Of a stretch of DNA of 48,596 bases, positions 1-8,499 are shown piece by piece. Below the pieces are notes generated by a model. That model was not told where the DNA came from. It saw only the letters and a list, made by a program, of their open reading frames with translations, and searched no databases. Source of the DNA: Sphingosinicella soli (GTDB lineage: Bacteria > Pseudomonadota > Alphaproteobacteria > Sphingomonadales > Sphingomonadaceae); NCBI RefSeq assembly GCF_014199685.1, contig NZ_JACHNZ010000031.1:1-48596 (forward strand). The letters run 5' to 3'. A program made the position numbers and the translations under genes. Every line of letters starts with the position of its first letter. Position 1 is the first letter of the stretch.

Positions 1-78
1 GCCCTCCGCTGCGAGAAAACCCTCACCGCATTCATGGGATTCGTCCATCTCGCTTGCGCGATGATCTGGATAAAATGA
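1..78 (+). pseudogene. IS5-like transposase, C-terminal fragment
   Basis: Frame 1 from the window edge is open for 25 codons and ends at TGA 76-78. Its peptide includes FMGFVHLACAMIWIK, which resembles the extreme C-terminus of IS5-family transposases, where a YEKT/CEKT-like stretch precedes a hydrophobic LA-x-IW tail. Only the tail lies in the window, so whether the gene is complete to the left is unknown. The family call rests on recognition of a short tail and is moderately sure. The end of this element is probably near position 92, directly against the IS630 element. Confidence 0.55.
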
Positions 79-92
79 ATGCAGACAGCGCC
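79..92. repeat. probable right end of the IS5-like element
   Basis: Only 14 bases separate the transposase stop from the TA at 93-94 that flanks the IS630 element. GGCGCTGTCTGC, read on the minus strand from 92, would be the terminal inverted repeat of the IS5-like element. The matching left end is outside the window, so this is inferred from spacing only. Confidence 0.35.
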
Positions 93-94
93 TA

Positions 95-1154
95 GAGCAT
101 TTTCATATTGAGCGTTGATATCCTGCGGCGTGGAAGAAGTTTGCGCATTCGGTTGGTGGGAAGCGATCGAGGAGCGCGCCGATGCGCTCGACGAGGCCGT
201 CGATGGTTCGCTCGGGGTCTTGCCGCAGCAACGCCTTGAGCTTTGAGAAGGCCATCTCGATTGGGTTCATATCCGGGCTGTAGGGCGGCAGGTAGAAGAT
301 CTGTGCGCGGCGGTTGGCGATTGTCTCACGGATGCTGGCAACTTTGTGCGCGGGCAGGTTGTCGAGCACTACGACGTCGCCGCGCCTGAGGGTCGGCGCA
401 AGGATGTGCTGGACGTAGGTTCGGAACGCACCACCATCCATCGGCCCGTCGAGCACCCAGGGCGCGGTCATGCCGGTGAGGCGCAGCCCGGCGATGAACG
501 TCATCGTCTTCCAGTGTCCGAACGGCACGCTGTCGCGGCAGCGTTCGCCAACCGGCGCCCAGCCATACAGCCGAGCCATTTTCGTGTTCACGCCGGTCTC
601 GTCGATGAAGACGAGGCTCTCAGGATCAAGGAAGGACTGCGCCGCCTTCCACAGCTTGCGCCGCGCGGCCACGTCGGGTCTGTCCTGCTCTGCTGCGCGC
701 AGGGCTTTTTTTGAACGACAGCCCCAGACGCCCGGCCGCGTTCCAAGTGGCGCCGGTGCTCAGCGTGACGCCGGGCTCGGCCAGCAACCATGCCTGGACC
801 TGCGCCAGCGTGATCCCCGGCCGCGAGCGAATGTGCGCCGCCAGCGTCAGTTCCTGGGCCGGTGAGAGCTTGCGCGGAGAGTGACCCCGGTTCGGGTTAA
901 TCCCCGTATGGCCGGTTATACGCCGGCGGATCAGCGCCTTGTAAATGTATGCAATGCTGACCCCGAACGTCGTCGCAGCCTGCCGGACCGGCATCTCCCC
1001 ATCCACCGCCTTCAATACCCGATCCCGCAAATCCTGTGAGTAACTCTGACCTGATCGCCAACCCATCGCCGCCTCCTTCGTGACGGCAACCTATGAATCA
1101 CACGATGAAGCCTTTGGGAATCCCCCAGCGATTCCGCCCATCGTGAATATGCTC
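95..1154 (-). mobile_element. IS630-family insertion sequence, complete, 1060 bp
   Basis: The ends carry matching inverted repeats: GAGCATTTTCA at 95-105 and its near-complement TGAATATGCTC at 1144-1154, with one mismatch. TA is present on both sides (93-94 and 1155-1156), the target duplication expected of IS630/Tc1-mariner elements. The transposase gene fills almost the whole element on the minus strand. The right-hand TA belongs to the stop codon of the TonB receptor gene, and the first base of the element supplies the last base of that stop. The left flank appears to be the end of another insertion sequence, so elements are stacked here. Confidence 0.9.
103..1066 (-). pseudogene. IS630-family transposase in two frames
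   Basis: The N-terminal part (1066 down to 626) carries a helix-turn-helix (RQAATTFGVSIAYIYKALIR) and an IS630-type linker. The catalytic part (672 down to 103) has the DDE residues: D in FIDETG, D in VVLDNLPAHK and E in PPYSPDMNPIE. The two parts are in different frames. The change occurs at a run of seven A on the coding strand (T run at 706-712). Skipping one A there gives KKALRAAEQDRPDVAAR, which joins the halves into about 320 residues, the usual family length. This needs a +1 shift or loss of one A, not the -1 shift best known in IS elements. Either the gene is broken by a one-base insertion or slippage on the A run restores it. The stop TGA lies inside the left terminal repeat. Confidence 0.85.
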
Positions 1155-3970
1155 TAGAACTTCGCAGAAGCTGAAACGAAGAACGTGGTTCCGAGCGCAT
1201 CGTAAACAGTCGGGAACGTATTGGCAGCGTTATGCGTGGTGCTGCCGGCTTCCGAACCGACGATGGGCGGATCCTTGTCGAAGATGTTCTGGACACCGAA
1301 GCGGAAATCATAAGCATCGGCGATATGCAGCGACAACGTCGCGTCGAAGTAGTTATGCGCCTTGATCGACGAAACGAGAATGTTCGTTCCCGAATCCTGG
1401 CTCACCTTGCCGATGTAGCGCCAGCGGCCCATCAGCGACACGTCGCCGAGGCTGTAGGTGAGCGCCGCGACGTGCTTCCACTTCGGCATCGGTGCGAGGT
1501 TGCAGGCGAACCCGAACTTGCCTGCGCACTGCGTCGTCGGCGCGATGGGGTCTCCCTTCTTCTTGTAGCTATCGAGATAGGTGCCGTTGAACAGGAACGA
1601 CACACCGCCCGAACCGATGTCGTGCGAATAGCCCGCGGACACATCGATGCCCTTGGTTTGCAGGAATGCGCTGTTCGCAAAGGCCTGATCGACGCCGAAT
1701 TCGATATTGCCCGACAGTGAACCCGTCAGCGTATTGCGGTTGATCGCCTGACAATATGCGCTGTTGATATCCTGCGTGACCAGATAACAACCGTCCACGA
1801 CATTCTGCGGCGATCCGCCGAGCTGATCGATCGCGTTGTTGATCGTGATATCGAAGTAATCGACCGACAGGGACAGACGCGGAACCGACGGCGGATTGAT
1901 GACGACACCGATCGTATAGGTGTCGGACTTCTCCGCCTTCAGATCGAGATTGCCGCCCGCGAAGGCATTGATCTGACCCGAAACCGGACCGGGAATATTG
2001 CCGACGGAAGGCGCGCCGGTATCAAGGCAAAGCTGCGTGAGCGTTGCATTGCCGACCGGGTTGCTGCCCGCGCAGGGATCGGTGTCGAGATTTTCGATGA
2101 TCGAAACCGGAGGCGCCGTCAGTTCGTAGATGTTCGGTGCCCGTACCGCTCTTTGATACAGACCGCGGAACCGCACACCCTGCACCGGCGCCCAGTCCGC
2201 GCCCGCCTTGTAAGCGTGCACGCCGCCGACCGTCGAATAATCGGAATAGCGATAACCGGCTTCGAGGTTCAGCGCATAGAAGCCCGGACGATCCGTAACG
2301 ACAGGGATACGAAGCTCGCCGAAGATCTCCTTCGTATCGAAGTGATAAGGCGCGAGATTGAAGCCCTGACCGTATCCGATCAGGTCGCCCGATGCATAGG
2401 CATCGTCAACGTCGGTTCTTGCTTCCTCACGGCGATATTCCACGCCCAGAGCGAATGCCACCGGCGCTTCGGCCCACGGCATCGTGAGATTGCCTACGTC
2501 ACCCGAAATGCTGCCGCCGACAACCCATTGGTTTGTCTTGTCGACTTGCTGGCCGCCGGTCAGAATGAAGCCGAGCGCATCCGGCCCGATAGCATCCTGC
2601 GTGAACAGATTGAGCGGAACGCAGCCGCCGGAGGGATCACGGCACGCCGGGCCGTCGGGCGTCATCACGACATCGAGCGCCTGAGCGGTTCGCGCATATG
2701 TGATATCGTTCAGATACGCGATCTCACGCTTGGATTTGCTATACTGGCCGAACACTTCCCAGTTCAGATTGCCGAGGTCGCCGCGCAGGCCCGCAACGGC
2801 TTGCCACACCTTGTTGTCATAGGTCGTGGTGCGCCCGCCGCTTTCCACCATGCGGCGCCGGATACCGATCGTCGTCGAGCCGTCGTCGTTGATGGTGCTG
2901 TTGGGGCTGTTGAACAGAAGGTTGGATTGTTGCGGCGTCAGGAACGGATTGTCCTGAAAGATATCGAACGTATATCCGAAGGTGCCGGTTGGCGCCGACT
3001 GACTGTTGACCTTCGAGCTGAGGTAGGTGCCGCGCGTGAAGAATTCGATACCGTCGGAAAGCTCGTACTTGAGCATCGCCATCGCATTCCAGCGTTCCTG
3101 CGGAACCACCAGATAATTCGGCGGCGCATAATTATAGGGCTGATAATACGGAACGAAATCGTTGTTCGCGTCGATCTGGTAATAGGAGTTTTCCGTATCA
3201 TCGAAAGAATTGTCGATGACGGTGGGATTTGATGTCGAACTGCCGCCCGGAGACAAGTCGTCCGAGAACCTCGCCGGGTTCGCATAGCTGCGCGAGCCCT
3301 GATAAACGAGCTCGCGCTTGGTATAGCCGCCCGAAACGACAAGATTGCCGCGCTCGCCCAGATTGATGCCGCCGGTCAGCGCCAGATTGTGGACGGCGCC
3401 GTCTCCGCGCGACGTTATTTCCGTCGAGGCATCGGCCTGGAGCCCGGTGAAATCTTCGTTCAGGATGAAATTCACAACACCGGAAACGGCGTCGGAACCA
3501 TACACTGCCGAAGCGCCACCGGTGAGAACATCCACGCGCGAAATCAGCGCGACCGGAATCGCGTTGACGTCGACGATACCTTCCGAATCGTACGAAGCCT
3601 GACGCTTGCCGTTGACCAGAATCAGCGTGCGGTTGTCGCCGAGGCCGCGCAGATCGACCGTCGCAACGCCAGGATTGCCGTTGTTCACCGTCGGGTTGAT
3701 TGCCGCGACGAACTGCGGGTTCTGCGTCAGCAGTTTTTCGACCGAACTCGCATTCACATCAGCGAACTGCTGCTGCGAGAGCGAAATAACGGGGCTGGAG
3801 GCTTCGAGGTCAGCACGCACGATACGCGAGCCGGTGATAACGATGATGTCTTCGGCGGAAGGTTCCTCCTGCGCGGCTGCCGGTGATGCGAGCATGGCTA
3901 CCGATGCAGCCACAAGTACGCTGCTTGAACAGAGCGCACGTCTAGAGAGCGATATTTTCGCGTTGTTCAC
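1154..3970 (-). CDS. TonB-dependent outer-membrane receptor
   Basis: A 938-residue outer-membrane active transporter. The start chosen is GTG 3970, because AAAGGA lies seven bases upstream and the next residues form a signal peptide ending SPAAA-QE; the open frame continues upstream to 4123 but without such signals. A TonB-box-like segment (IIVITGSRI) follows the signal, then a plug domain of about 130 residues (LRGLGDNRTLILVNGKR, GGASAVYGSDAVSGVVNF), then a long beta-barrel ending in ...SASAKF with the terminal Phe expected of barrel proteins. The substrate cannot be told from sequence. It is a single-gene unit whose stop TAG is shared with the inserted IS630 element. Such receptors are numerous in sphingomonads. 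Confidence 0.93.
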   Translation of the reverse strand: MNNAKISLSRRALCSSSVLVAASVAMLASPAAAQEEPSAEDIIVITGSRIVRADLEASSPVISLSQQQFADVNASSVEKLLTQNPQFVAAINPTVNNGNPGVATVDLRGLGDNRTLILVNGKRQASYDSEGIVDVNAIPVALISRVDVLTGGASAVYGSDAVSGVVNFILNEDFTGLQADASTEITSRGDGAVHNLALTGGINLGERGNLVVSGGYTKRELVYQGSRSYANPARFSDDLSPGGSSTSNPTVIDNSFDDTENSYYQIDANNDFVPYYQPYNYAPPNYLVVPQERWNAMAMLKYELSDGIEFFTRGTYLSSKVNSQSAPTGTFGYTFDIFQDNPFLTPQQSNLLFNSPNSTINDDGSTTIGIRRRMVESGGRTTTYDNKVWQAVAGLRGDLGNLNWEVFGQYSKSKREIAYLNDITYARTAQALDVVMTPDGPACRDPSGGCVPLNLFTQDAIGPDALGFILTGGQQVDKTNQWVVGGSISGDVGNLTMPWAEAPVAFALGVEYRREEARTDVDDAYASGDLIGYGQGFNLAPYHFDTKEIFGELRIPVVTDRPGFYALNLEAGYRYSDYSTVGGVHAYKAGADWAPVQGVRFRGLYQRAVRAPNIYELTAPPVSIIENLDTDPCAGSNPVGNATLTQLCLDTGAPSVGNIPGPVSGQINAFAGGNLDLKAEKSDTYTIGVVINPPSVPRLSLSVDYFDITINNAIDQLGGSPQNVVDGCYLVTQDINSAYCQAINRNTLTGSLSGNIEFGVDQAFANSAFLQTKGIDVSAGYSHDIGSGGVSFLFNGTYLDSYKKKGDPIAPTTQCAGKFGFACNLAPMPKWKHVAALTYSLGDVSLMGRWRYIGKVSQDSGTNILVSSIKAHNYFDATLSLHIADAYDFRFGVQNIFDKDPPIVGSEAGSTTHNAANTFPTVYDALGTTFFVSASAKF

Positions 3971-4358
3971 GTCCCAGTCCTTTACAATATATCCCAGTTT
4001 ATCATCGACACATGTTGCTTTTTTGCATCTATGCGGATCGGCCTTGTCTCGGCTCATTTTCGCTTTTGATACACAATCACGTATCGAGGCAGTCCATTTT
4101 GGACCAGCCGCGTTGTCCCTCAAATGTTATTGAAGTGTAAAGCTGCACGCTCAACGGTTGATCGCAAGACACACTCGGTGTGGCGATATCACAACAAGAT
4201 GGGCGCAGACGTAGCGTGCGGAACACAGAAATTGTAATTTTATTACTGTGCAACAGCGTTTGGAGCGCGGCCGTCAACAAAGTTTCGACGTCGAAACGAA
4301 TGCTTCGACGTTCTATTTCAGCATAAACGCAAAAGTATTGCCGAGCAGAAGGACGGCG
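3971..4358. other. 388-bp intergenic region upstream of the TonB receptor
   Basis: I see no convincing gene here. The region is clearly AT-richer than its surroundings and must hold the receptor promoter on the minus strand. It contains a 14-base perfect palindrome (4283-4296) and a small inverted repeat TCCATTTTGGA near 4092. The GC skew toward AT and the length fit a regulated promoter region. Confidence 0.5.
4283..4296. promoter_or_regulatory. palindrome TTTCGACGTCGAAA, possible operator
   Basis: A perfect 14-base dyad about 310 bp upstream of the receptor start. A partial copy (TTCGACG) follows at 4303. Palindromes of this size upstream of TonB receptors often bind LacI- or other dimeric regulators, but no adjacent regulator gene supports that here and the distance is large. 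Confidence 0.3.
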
Positions 4359-4583
4359 CTAGAGGCGGCCGAGCGCGCGCATTTCCGTATAGCGGGCCGC
4401 TGCCGCTTCGCCCGAGATATAGGCTTCCTGAAGTTCGTGGCTCCAGTAGCGAAGGTTCGCGAGAGGAACGCGCGATCCCGTGACCGCACAGGTCACATGA
4501 TCGCCGTTCTGAAGAACGCGGTACGAGCCGGAAAGATATTGCAGCCGCGCGGGGCGGCCTTCACCGAGTTTGAGCATAGCCAT
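4359..4583 (-). CDS. DUF2093 domain-containing protein
   Basis: A 74-residue protein of unknown function belonging to the small alphaproteobacterial DUF2093 group. Core residues seen are RLQYLSGSYRVLQNGDHV, CAVTG and LRYWSHELQEAY. It starts 11 bp after the stop of xseA on the same strand, the usual linkage for this family, so the two are probably co-transcribed. Two start codons, ATG 4583 and ATG 4577, are possible; 4583 has the better-placed AGG. One pair of hydrophilic strands and a single Cys are visible, with no signal peptide or membrane segment. Confidence 0.85.
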   Translation of the reverse strand: MAMLKLGEGRPARLQYLSGSYRVLQNGDHVTCAVTGSRVPLANLRYWSHELQEAYISGEAAAARYTEMRALGRL

Positions 4584-4594
4584 GCCAATGTCGC

Positions 4595-5983
4595 CTACAG
4601 GAGCTTCGCCTGCAAGAGGCCATCGTTTGGCGCTGCAGATTTGCGGGGCTTCGTGCCGACCACCACATCGACGGGCTCGGCGCTGTCGGCGAAGCGGAGG
4701 CCGAGGCGGGGCTCGCGGCGGGCCTCGTCGGCGCGCTTCACGAGGCTGCCGTCGGGCCGCGTCACGACAGCATAACCGCGCGACAGGATGGCGAGCGGGT
4801 TCAGCGATTCGAGCAGGCGCCCCCACGATACGATGCGATCGGCATCGCGCTGGGCGAGCCCGCCGAGCAGCGTCGGGCGAAGGCGCGTCGCTGCGCCGGC
4901 GAGCTGATGGCGCGCCTCCGCGATGCGGCTGCGCATCGCACCGCGAAGCGGCTCGGCCGTGCGTTCGTAGCGGCCCTGCCACTGTTGAAGCGCAGCCCGC
5001 AGCGCGCGCGGCAGGCGCTCACCGACATCATCCAGCTTTTGCGCCTTCATGCCGAGAATGGCGGTCGGTGTCGGCAAGCGGGCGGACCAGAGATGGATAC
5101 GTTCGGCGCGGGCTTCCAGCGTCTTGGCGACGCAGCGATCGAGCCGTGCCGCGAAGGAGGAGACGCCCGCGACCAGCTCCGCGCGGACGGGAACGGCAAG
5201 CTCGGCGGCGGCGGTGGGCGTGGGGGCGCGGTGATCGGAAGCGAAATCGATGAGCGTGGTGTCGGTTTCGTGGCCGACGGCGCTGATGAGCGGGATTTCG
5301 GACGCGGCGGCGGCGCGGACGACGATCTCCTCGTTGAAGGCCATGAGGTCTTCGATCGAGCCGCCGCCGCGCGCGATGATGAGCACGTCCGGCCGCCGCG
5401 CCATGGCGTTGAAGCCGCGAATCGCCGCCGCGATGTCTTCGGCGGCGCCTTCGCCCTGCACCTTCACCGGCCAGACCAGCACGTCGCGCGGGAAACGGTC
5501 TCCCAGCCGGTGCAGGATATCGCGGATAACCGCGCCCGTGGGCGAGGTGACGACGCCGATCAGCTCCGGCAGCCAGGGGATCGGCCGCTTGCGCTCAGGC
5601 GCGAACAGCCCCTCGGCGGCGAGCATCGCCTTGCGCCGCTCGATCATCGCGAGGAGCGCGCCCTCCCCCGCGAGTTCGAGCGATTCGACGACGATCTGGT
5701 ACTTGGAGCGGCCCGGATAGGTGGTGAGGCGGCCGACGGCGACCACCTCCATGCCGTCTTCGGGCCGGAACCCGAGGCGCGCGCGCTGGCCCTTCCACAT
5801 CACCGCGTCGATCAGCGCGGCATCGTCCTTCAGCGCGAAATAGGCGTGGCCCGAGGCCGGCACTTTCCAGCCTGAAATCTCGCCGCGCAGGCGGACATTG
5901 CCGAACTGATCCTCGATGCTGCGCTTCAGCGCCGAGGAGAGTTCGGAGACGGTGAATTCGTGGGCGTTGCCGGCAGCGTCCAT
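4595..5983 (-). CDS. xseA: exodeoxyribonuclease VII large subunit
   Basis: A 462-residue cytoplasmic subunit of the nuclease that degrades single-stranded DNA to oligonucleotides together with XseB. An N-terminal OB-fold occupies about residues 8-105 (FTVSELSSALKRSIEDQF, GEISGWK, GHAYFALKD). The catalytic domain shows VVTSPTGAVIRDI, RGGGSIEDLMAFNEE, AVGHETDTTLIDFASD and RAPTPTAAAE, all family hallmarks. Length is normal. It is divergent from purD across 44 bp and is followed by DUF2093. xseB is not in the window. Confidence 0.97.
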   Translation of the reverse strand: MDAAGNAHEFTVSELSSALKRSIEDQFGNVRLRGEISGWKVPASGHAYFALKDDAALIDAVMWKGQRARLGFRPEDGMEVVAVGRLTTYPGRSKYQIVVESLELAGEGALLAMIERRKAMLAAEGLFAPERKRPIPWLPELIGVVTSPTGAVIRDILHRLGDRFPRDVLVWPVKVQGEGAAEDIAAAIRGFNAMARRPDVLIIARGGGSIEDLMAFNEEIVVRAAAASEIPLISAVGHETDTTLIDFASDHRAPTPTAAAELAVPVRAELVAGVSSFAARLDRCVAKTLEARAERIHLWSARLPTPTAILGMKAQKLDDVGERLPRALRAALQQWQGRYERTAEPLRGAMRSRIAEARHQLAGAATRLRPTLLGGLAQRDADRIVSWGRLLESLNPLAILSRGYAVVTRPDGSLVKRADEARREPRLGLRFADSAEPVDVVVGTKPRKSAAPNDGLLQAKLL

Positions 5984-6027
5984 GAGGCGTTGCTAAGCGC
6001 TCGGCGCACGCTCTACAAGGCCCGGCC

Positions 6028-7311
6028 ATGAACATCCTCCTTATCGGAAGCGGCGGCCGCGAACATGCGCTCGCCTGGAAAATCACCCAGTCGCCGCTGT
6101 GCGACACGCTCTGGTGTACGCCGGGCAACGCCGGGATCGCAGAGGTGTGCGCCTGCGTGCCGCTGAACACCGCCGACCACGGGGCGGTGATCGCCTTCTG
6201 CCGGGAGCACGCCGTCGGCCTTGTGGTCGTCGGGCCGGAGCAGCCGCTCGTCGAGGGGCTGGTCGATGCGCTGACGGCCGCGGGCATCAAGGCGTTCGGG
6301 CCGAGCGCGAAGGCCGCGCAGCTCGAAGGTTCCAAAGGTTTCACCAAGGATCTGTGCAAGCGCGCGGGCATCCCGACCGCCGCCTATGAACGGTTCACCG
6401 ACGCGGACGCCGCGAAGGCCTATGCTGCGGGACGCGGGCTACCCATCGTCATCAAGGCGGACGGGCTCGCGGCGGGCAAAGGTGTCATCATCGCCGAGAC
6501 GCGCGAGGAGGCGGACGCGGCGATCGACGACATGTTCAGCGGCAGCTTCGGCGCGGCGGGCGCGGAAGTGGTGATCGAAGCGTTCCTGACCGGCGAAGAG
6601 GCCAGCTTCTTCGCGCTCGTCGACGGCAGGACCGCGCTGCCGCTTGCCTCCGCGCAGGACCACAAGCGCGTGGGTGACGGGGACACCGGTCCGAACACGG
6701 GCGGCATGGGCGCCTATTCGCCCGCGCCGGTGCTGACGCCCGCGCTTGAGGCGCAGGTGATGCGCGAGATCGTGCAGCCGACGGTAGACGCGATGGCGGC
6801 GGACGGGATGCCCTATGTGGGCGTGCTCTACGCGGGACTGATGCTGACGGAGAGCGGCCCACAACTCATTGAATATAATGCACGCTTCGGCGATCCTGAA
6901 TGCCAGGTGCTGATGCTGCGCATGAAATCCGACATCGTGCCGGCGCTGATCGCGGCGGTGGACGGCGGCCTCGAACACGTAAATGTGGAGTGGCACGACG
7001 CGCCCGCGCTGACGCTGGTGATGGCGGCCGAGGGCTATCCGGGCACGCCCAGGAAGGGCACCGTGATCGAAGGCACCGAGACGGCGGCCGGCGAAGGCGT
7101 CGTGATCTTCCACGCAGGCACCGCGCGCGACGGCGAAGGACGACTGATCGCGAACGGCGGCCGCGTGCTGAATGTCACCGCCACGGGGCGCAGCGTGCGT
7201 GAAGCCCGCGACCGCGCCTACGTGGCTGCCGAAAAGATCAGGTGGCCCGAAGGCTTCCACAGGTCAGATATCGGCTGGAGAGCCATTGCGCGGGAGGGAA
7301 AGACGGCATGA
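6028..7311 (+). CDS. purD: phosphoribosylamine--glycine ligase (GARS)
   Basis: A 427-residue ATP-grasp enzyme that joins glycine to 5-phosphoribosylamine in purine synthesis. It begins with [17 protein letters not shown]. Next come the [12 protein letters not shown] loop and the ATP-grasp segments [30 protein letters not shown] and [12 protein letters not shown]. The C-terminal GARS domain is complete and the length is typical. Its stop overlaps the start of the next gene by four bases (ATGA), so the phosphotransferase downstream is likely translationally coupled, although no metabolic link is obvious. Confidence 0.98.
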   Translation: MNILLIGSGGREHALAWKITQSPLCDTLWCTPGNAGIAEVCACVPLNTADHGAVIAFCREHAVGLVVVGPEQPLVEGLVDALTAAGIKAFGPSAKAAQLEGSKGFTKDLCKRAGIPTAAYERFTDADAAKAYAAGRGLPIVIKADGLAAGKGVIIAETREEADAAIDDMFSGSFGAAGAEVVIEAFLTGEEASFFALVDGRTALPLASAQDHKRVGDGDTGPNTGGMGAYSPAPVLTPALEAQVMREIVQPTVDAMAADGMPYVGVLYAGLMLTESGPQLIEYNARFGDPECQVLMLRMKSDIVPALIAAVDGGLEHVNVEWHDAPALTLVMAAEGYPGTPRKGTVIEGTETAAGEGVVIFHAGTARDGEGRLIANGGRVLNVTATGRSVREARDRAYVAAEKIRWPEGFHRSDIGWRAIAREGKTA

Positions 7312-8381
7312 GCGACAAGCAGGAGCAGTTTTCCGGTACGCAGGCCGTGCGCGAGGCGCATCGCTTCGACGAGGCGCGGCTTGCGGAGTGGATGCAGGCC
7401 AATGTGGAAGGCTACAAAGGCCCGCTGACGGTCGCGCAGTTCAAGGGCGGGCAGTCGAACCCGACCTACAAGCTGGCGACGCCCGCGAAAAACTACGTGA
7501 TGCGCCGCAAGCCGCCGGGACAGCTGCTGAAATCCGCGCACGCGGTGGACCGCGAATACAAGGTCATCAGCGCGCTTTACGCGCAGGGTTTCCCGGTGGC
7601 GCGCGCGTACGGGCTCTGCACCGACGAGGACGTGATCGGAACGTGGTTCTACGTGATGGACTGCGTCGACGGGCGCGTGGTGTGGGACACGTCGTTTCCC
7701 GGCGAATCGAACGAAAGCCGCGCCGCGCACTTCGACGCGATGAACAAGACCATCGCCGACCTCCACAATTTCGATCCCGAAGCGATCGGCCTCGGTGATT
7801 ACGGCAAACCGGGCAACTATTTCGCGCGGCAGATCGGCCGCTGGGCGGGGCAGTACAAGGACGACGAACAGGCGGGCCACTTCGAGGAGATGGACCGGCT
7901 GTGCGAATGGCTGCCCGCGAACATCCCGCCGGGCGACGAGACGAGCGTGGTGCACGGCGACTACCGCGCCGACAACATGATCTTCCACCCCACCGAGCCG
8001 AAGGTGCTCGCGGTGCTCGACTGGGAGCTTTCAACGCTCGGCCATCCGCTCGCCGACTTCACCTATCACCTGATGATGTACCGCATGCCCCCGGAAGAAA
8101 CCGCCGGACTCGCGGGCCAGGATCTCGCGGCACTCGGCATCCCGAGCGAAACCGAATATGTGGAGGCCTATTGCCGCCGCACCGGGCGCAGCGGCATCGC
8201 CAATCTCGATTTCTACGTCGCCTTCAACATGTTCCGCCTCGCCGCGATCATCCACGGCATCAAGGGCCGGCTGATAAGAGGCACCGCCGCCAACGCCCAC
8301 GCCGCCGCAATGAGCGAACGTCTGGTGCCGCTCGCCAAGCTCGCATGGGCACAGGCGGAAAAGGCGATGAAGACGGGCTGA
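7308..8381 (+). CDS. phosphotransferase family protein (ACAD10/11 N-domain-like)
   Basis: A 357-residue protein with the aminoglycoside-phosphotransferase/protein-kinase-like fold. Visible parts are the nucleotide-binding loop [12 protein letters not shown], the Lys region YVMRRKPPG, the catalytic loop [13 protein letters not shown] and the metal-binding [16 protein letters not shown]. In the family these enzymes resemble the kinase domain of acyl-CoA dehydrogenases 10 and 11, which phosphorylate hydroxyacyl groups; the substrate here is inferred only by family. The start at 7308 overlaps the purD stop. A strong hairpin follows the stop (8389-8431). Confidence 0.9.
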   Translation: MSDKQEQFSGTQAVREAHRFDEARLAEWMQANVEGYKGPLTVAQFKGGQSNPTYKLATPAKNYVMRRKPPGQLLKSAHAVDREYKVISALYAQGFPVARAYGLCTDEDVIGTWFYVMDCVDGRVVWDTSFPGESNESRAAHFDAMNKTIADLHNFDPEAIGLGDYGKPGNYFARQIGRWAGQYKDDEQAGHFEEMDRLCEWLPANIPPGDETSVVHGDYRADNMIFHPTEPKVLAVLDWELSTLGHPLADFTYHLMMYRMPPEETAGLAGQDLAALGIPSETEYVEAYCRRTGRSGIANLDFYVAFNMFRLAAIIHGIKGRLIRGTAANAHAAAMSERLVPLAKLAWAQAEKAMKTG

Positions 8382-8388
8382 GAGACCA

Positions 8389-8431
8389 CCCCACCCGACC
8401 TCCCCCTGGAAAAGGGGGAGGTCGGGTGGGG
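8389..8431. terminator. 19-bp GC-rich hairpin after the phosphotransferase gene
   Basis: The arm CCCCACCCGACCTCCCCCT is followed by a five-base loop and its exact complement. It sits just after a stop codon and before the convergent aminopeptidase gene, so it can act as a two-way terminator. It also has the look of a repetitive extragenic palindrome. No T-run follows directly. Confidence 0.6.
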
Positions 8432-8468
8432 GTCGATGGCGAGGGGGTGCGCCAGTCACCCTCCCCAA

Positions 8469-8493
8469 CCCCTCCCTGGAAGGGAGGGGCTTT
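8469..8493. terminator. second hairpin followed by CTTTC, probable terminator
   Basis: The arms CCCCTCCC and GGGAGGGG (8469-8476 and 8482-8489) flank a five-base loop and are followed by a short T-run. It stands between two convergent genes, 38 bp past the larger hairpin. A related CCCTCCTC/GGGGAGGG hairpin occurs at 29451-29470. Confidence 0.55.
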
Positions 8494-8499
8494 CTGCTG

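Noticed and set aside
588-791. The -1 frame of the IS630 transposase after the A-run
   Set aside because: It does not lead to the DDE catalytic residues; the other shift does.
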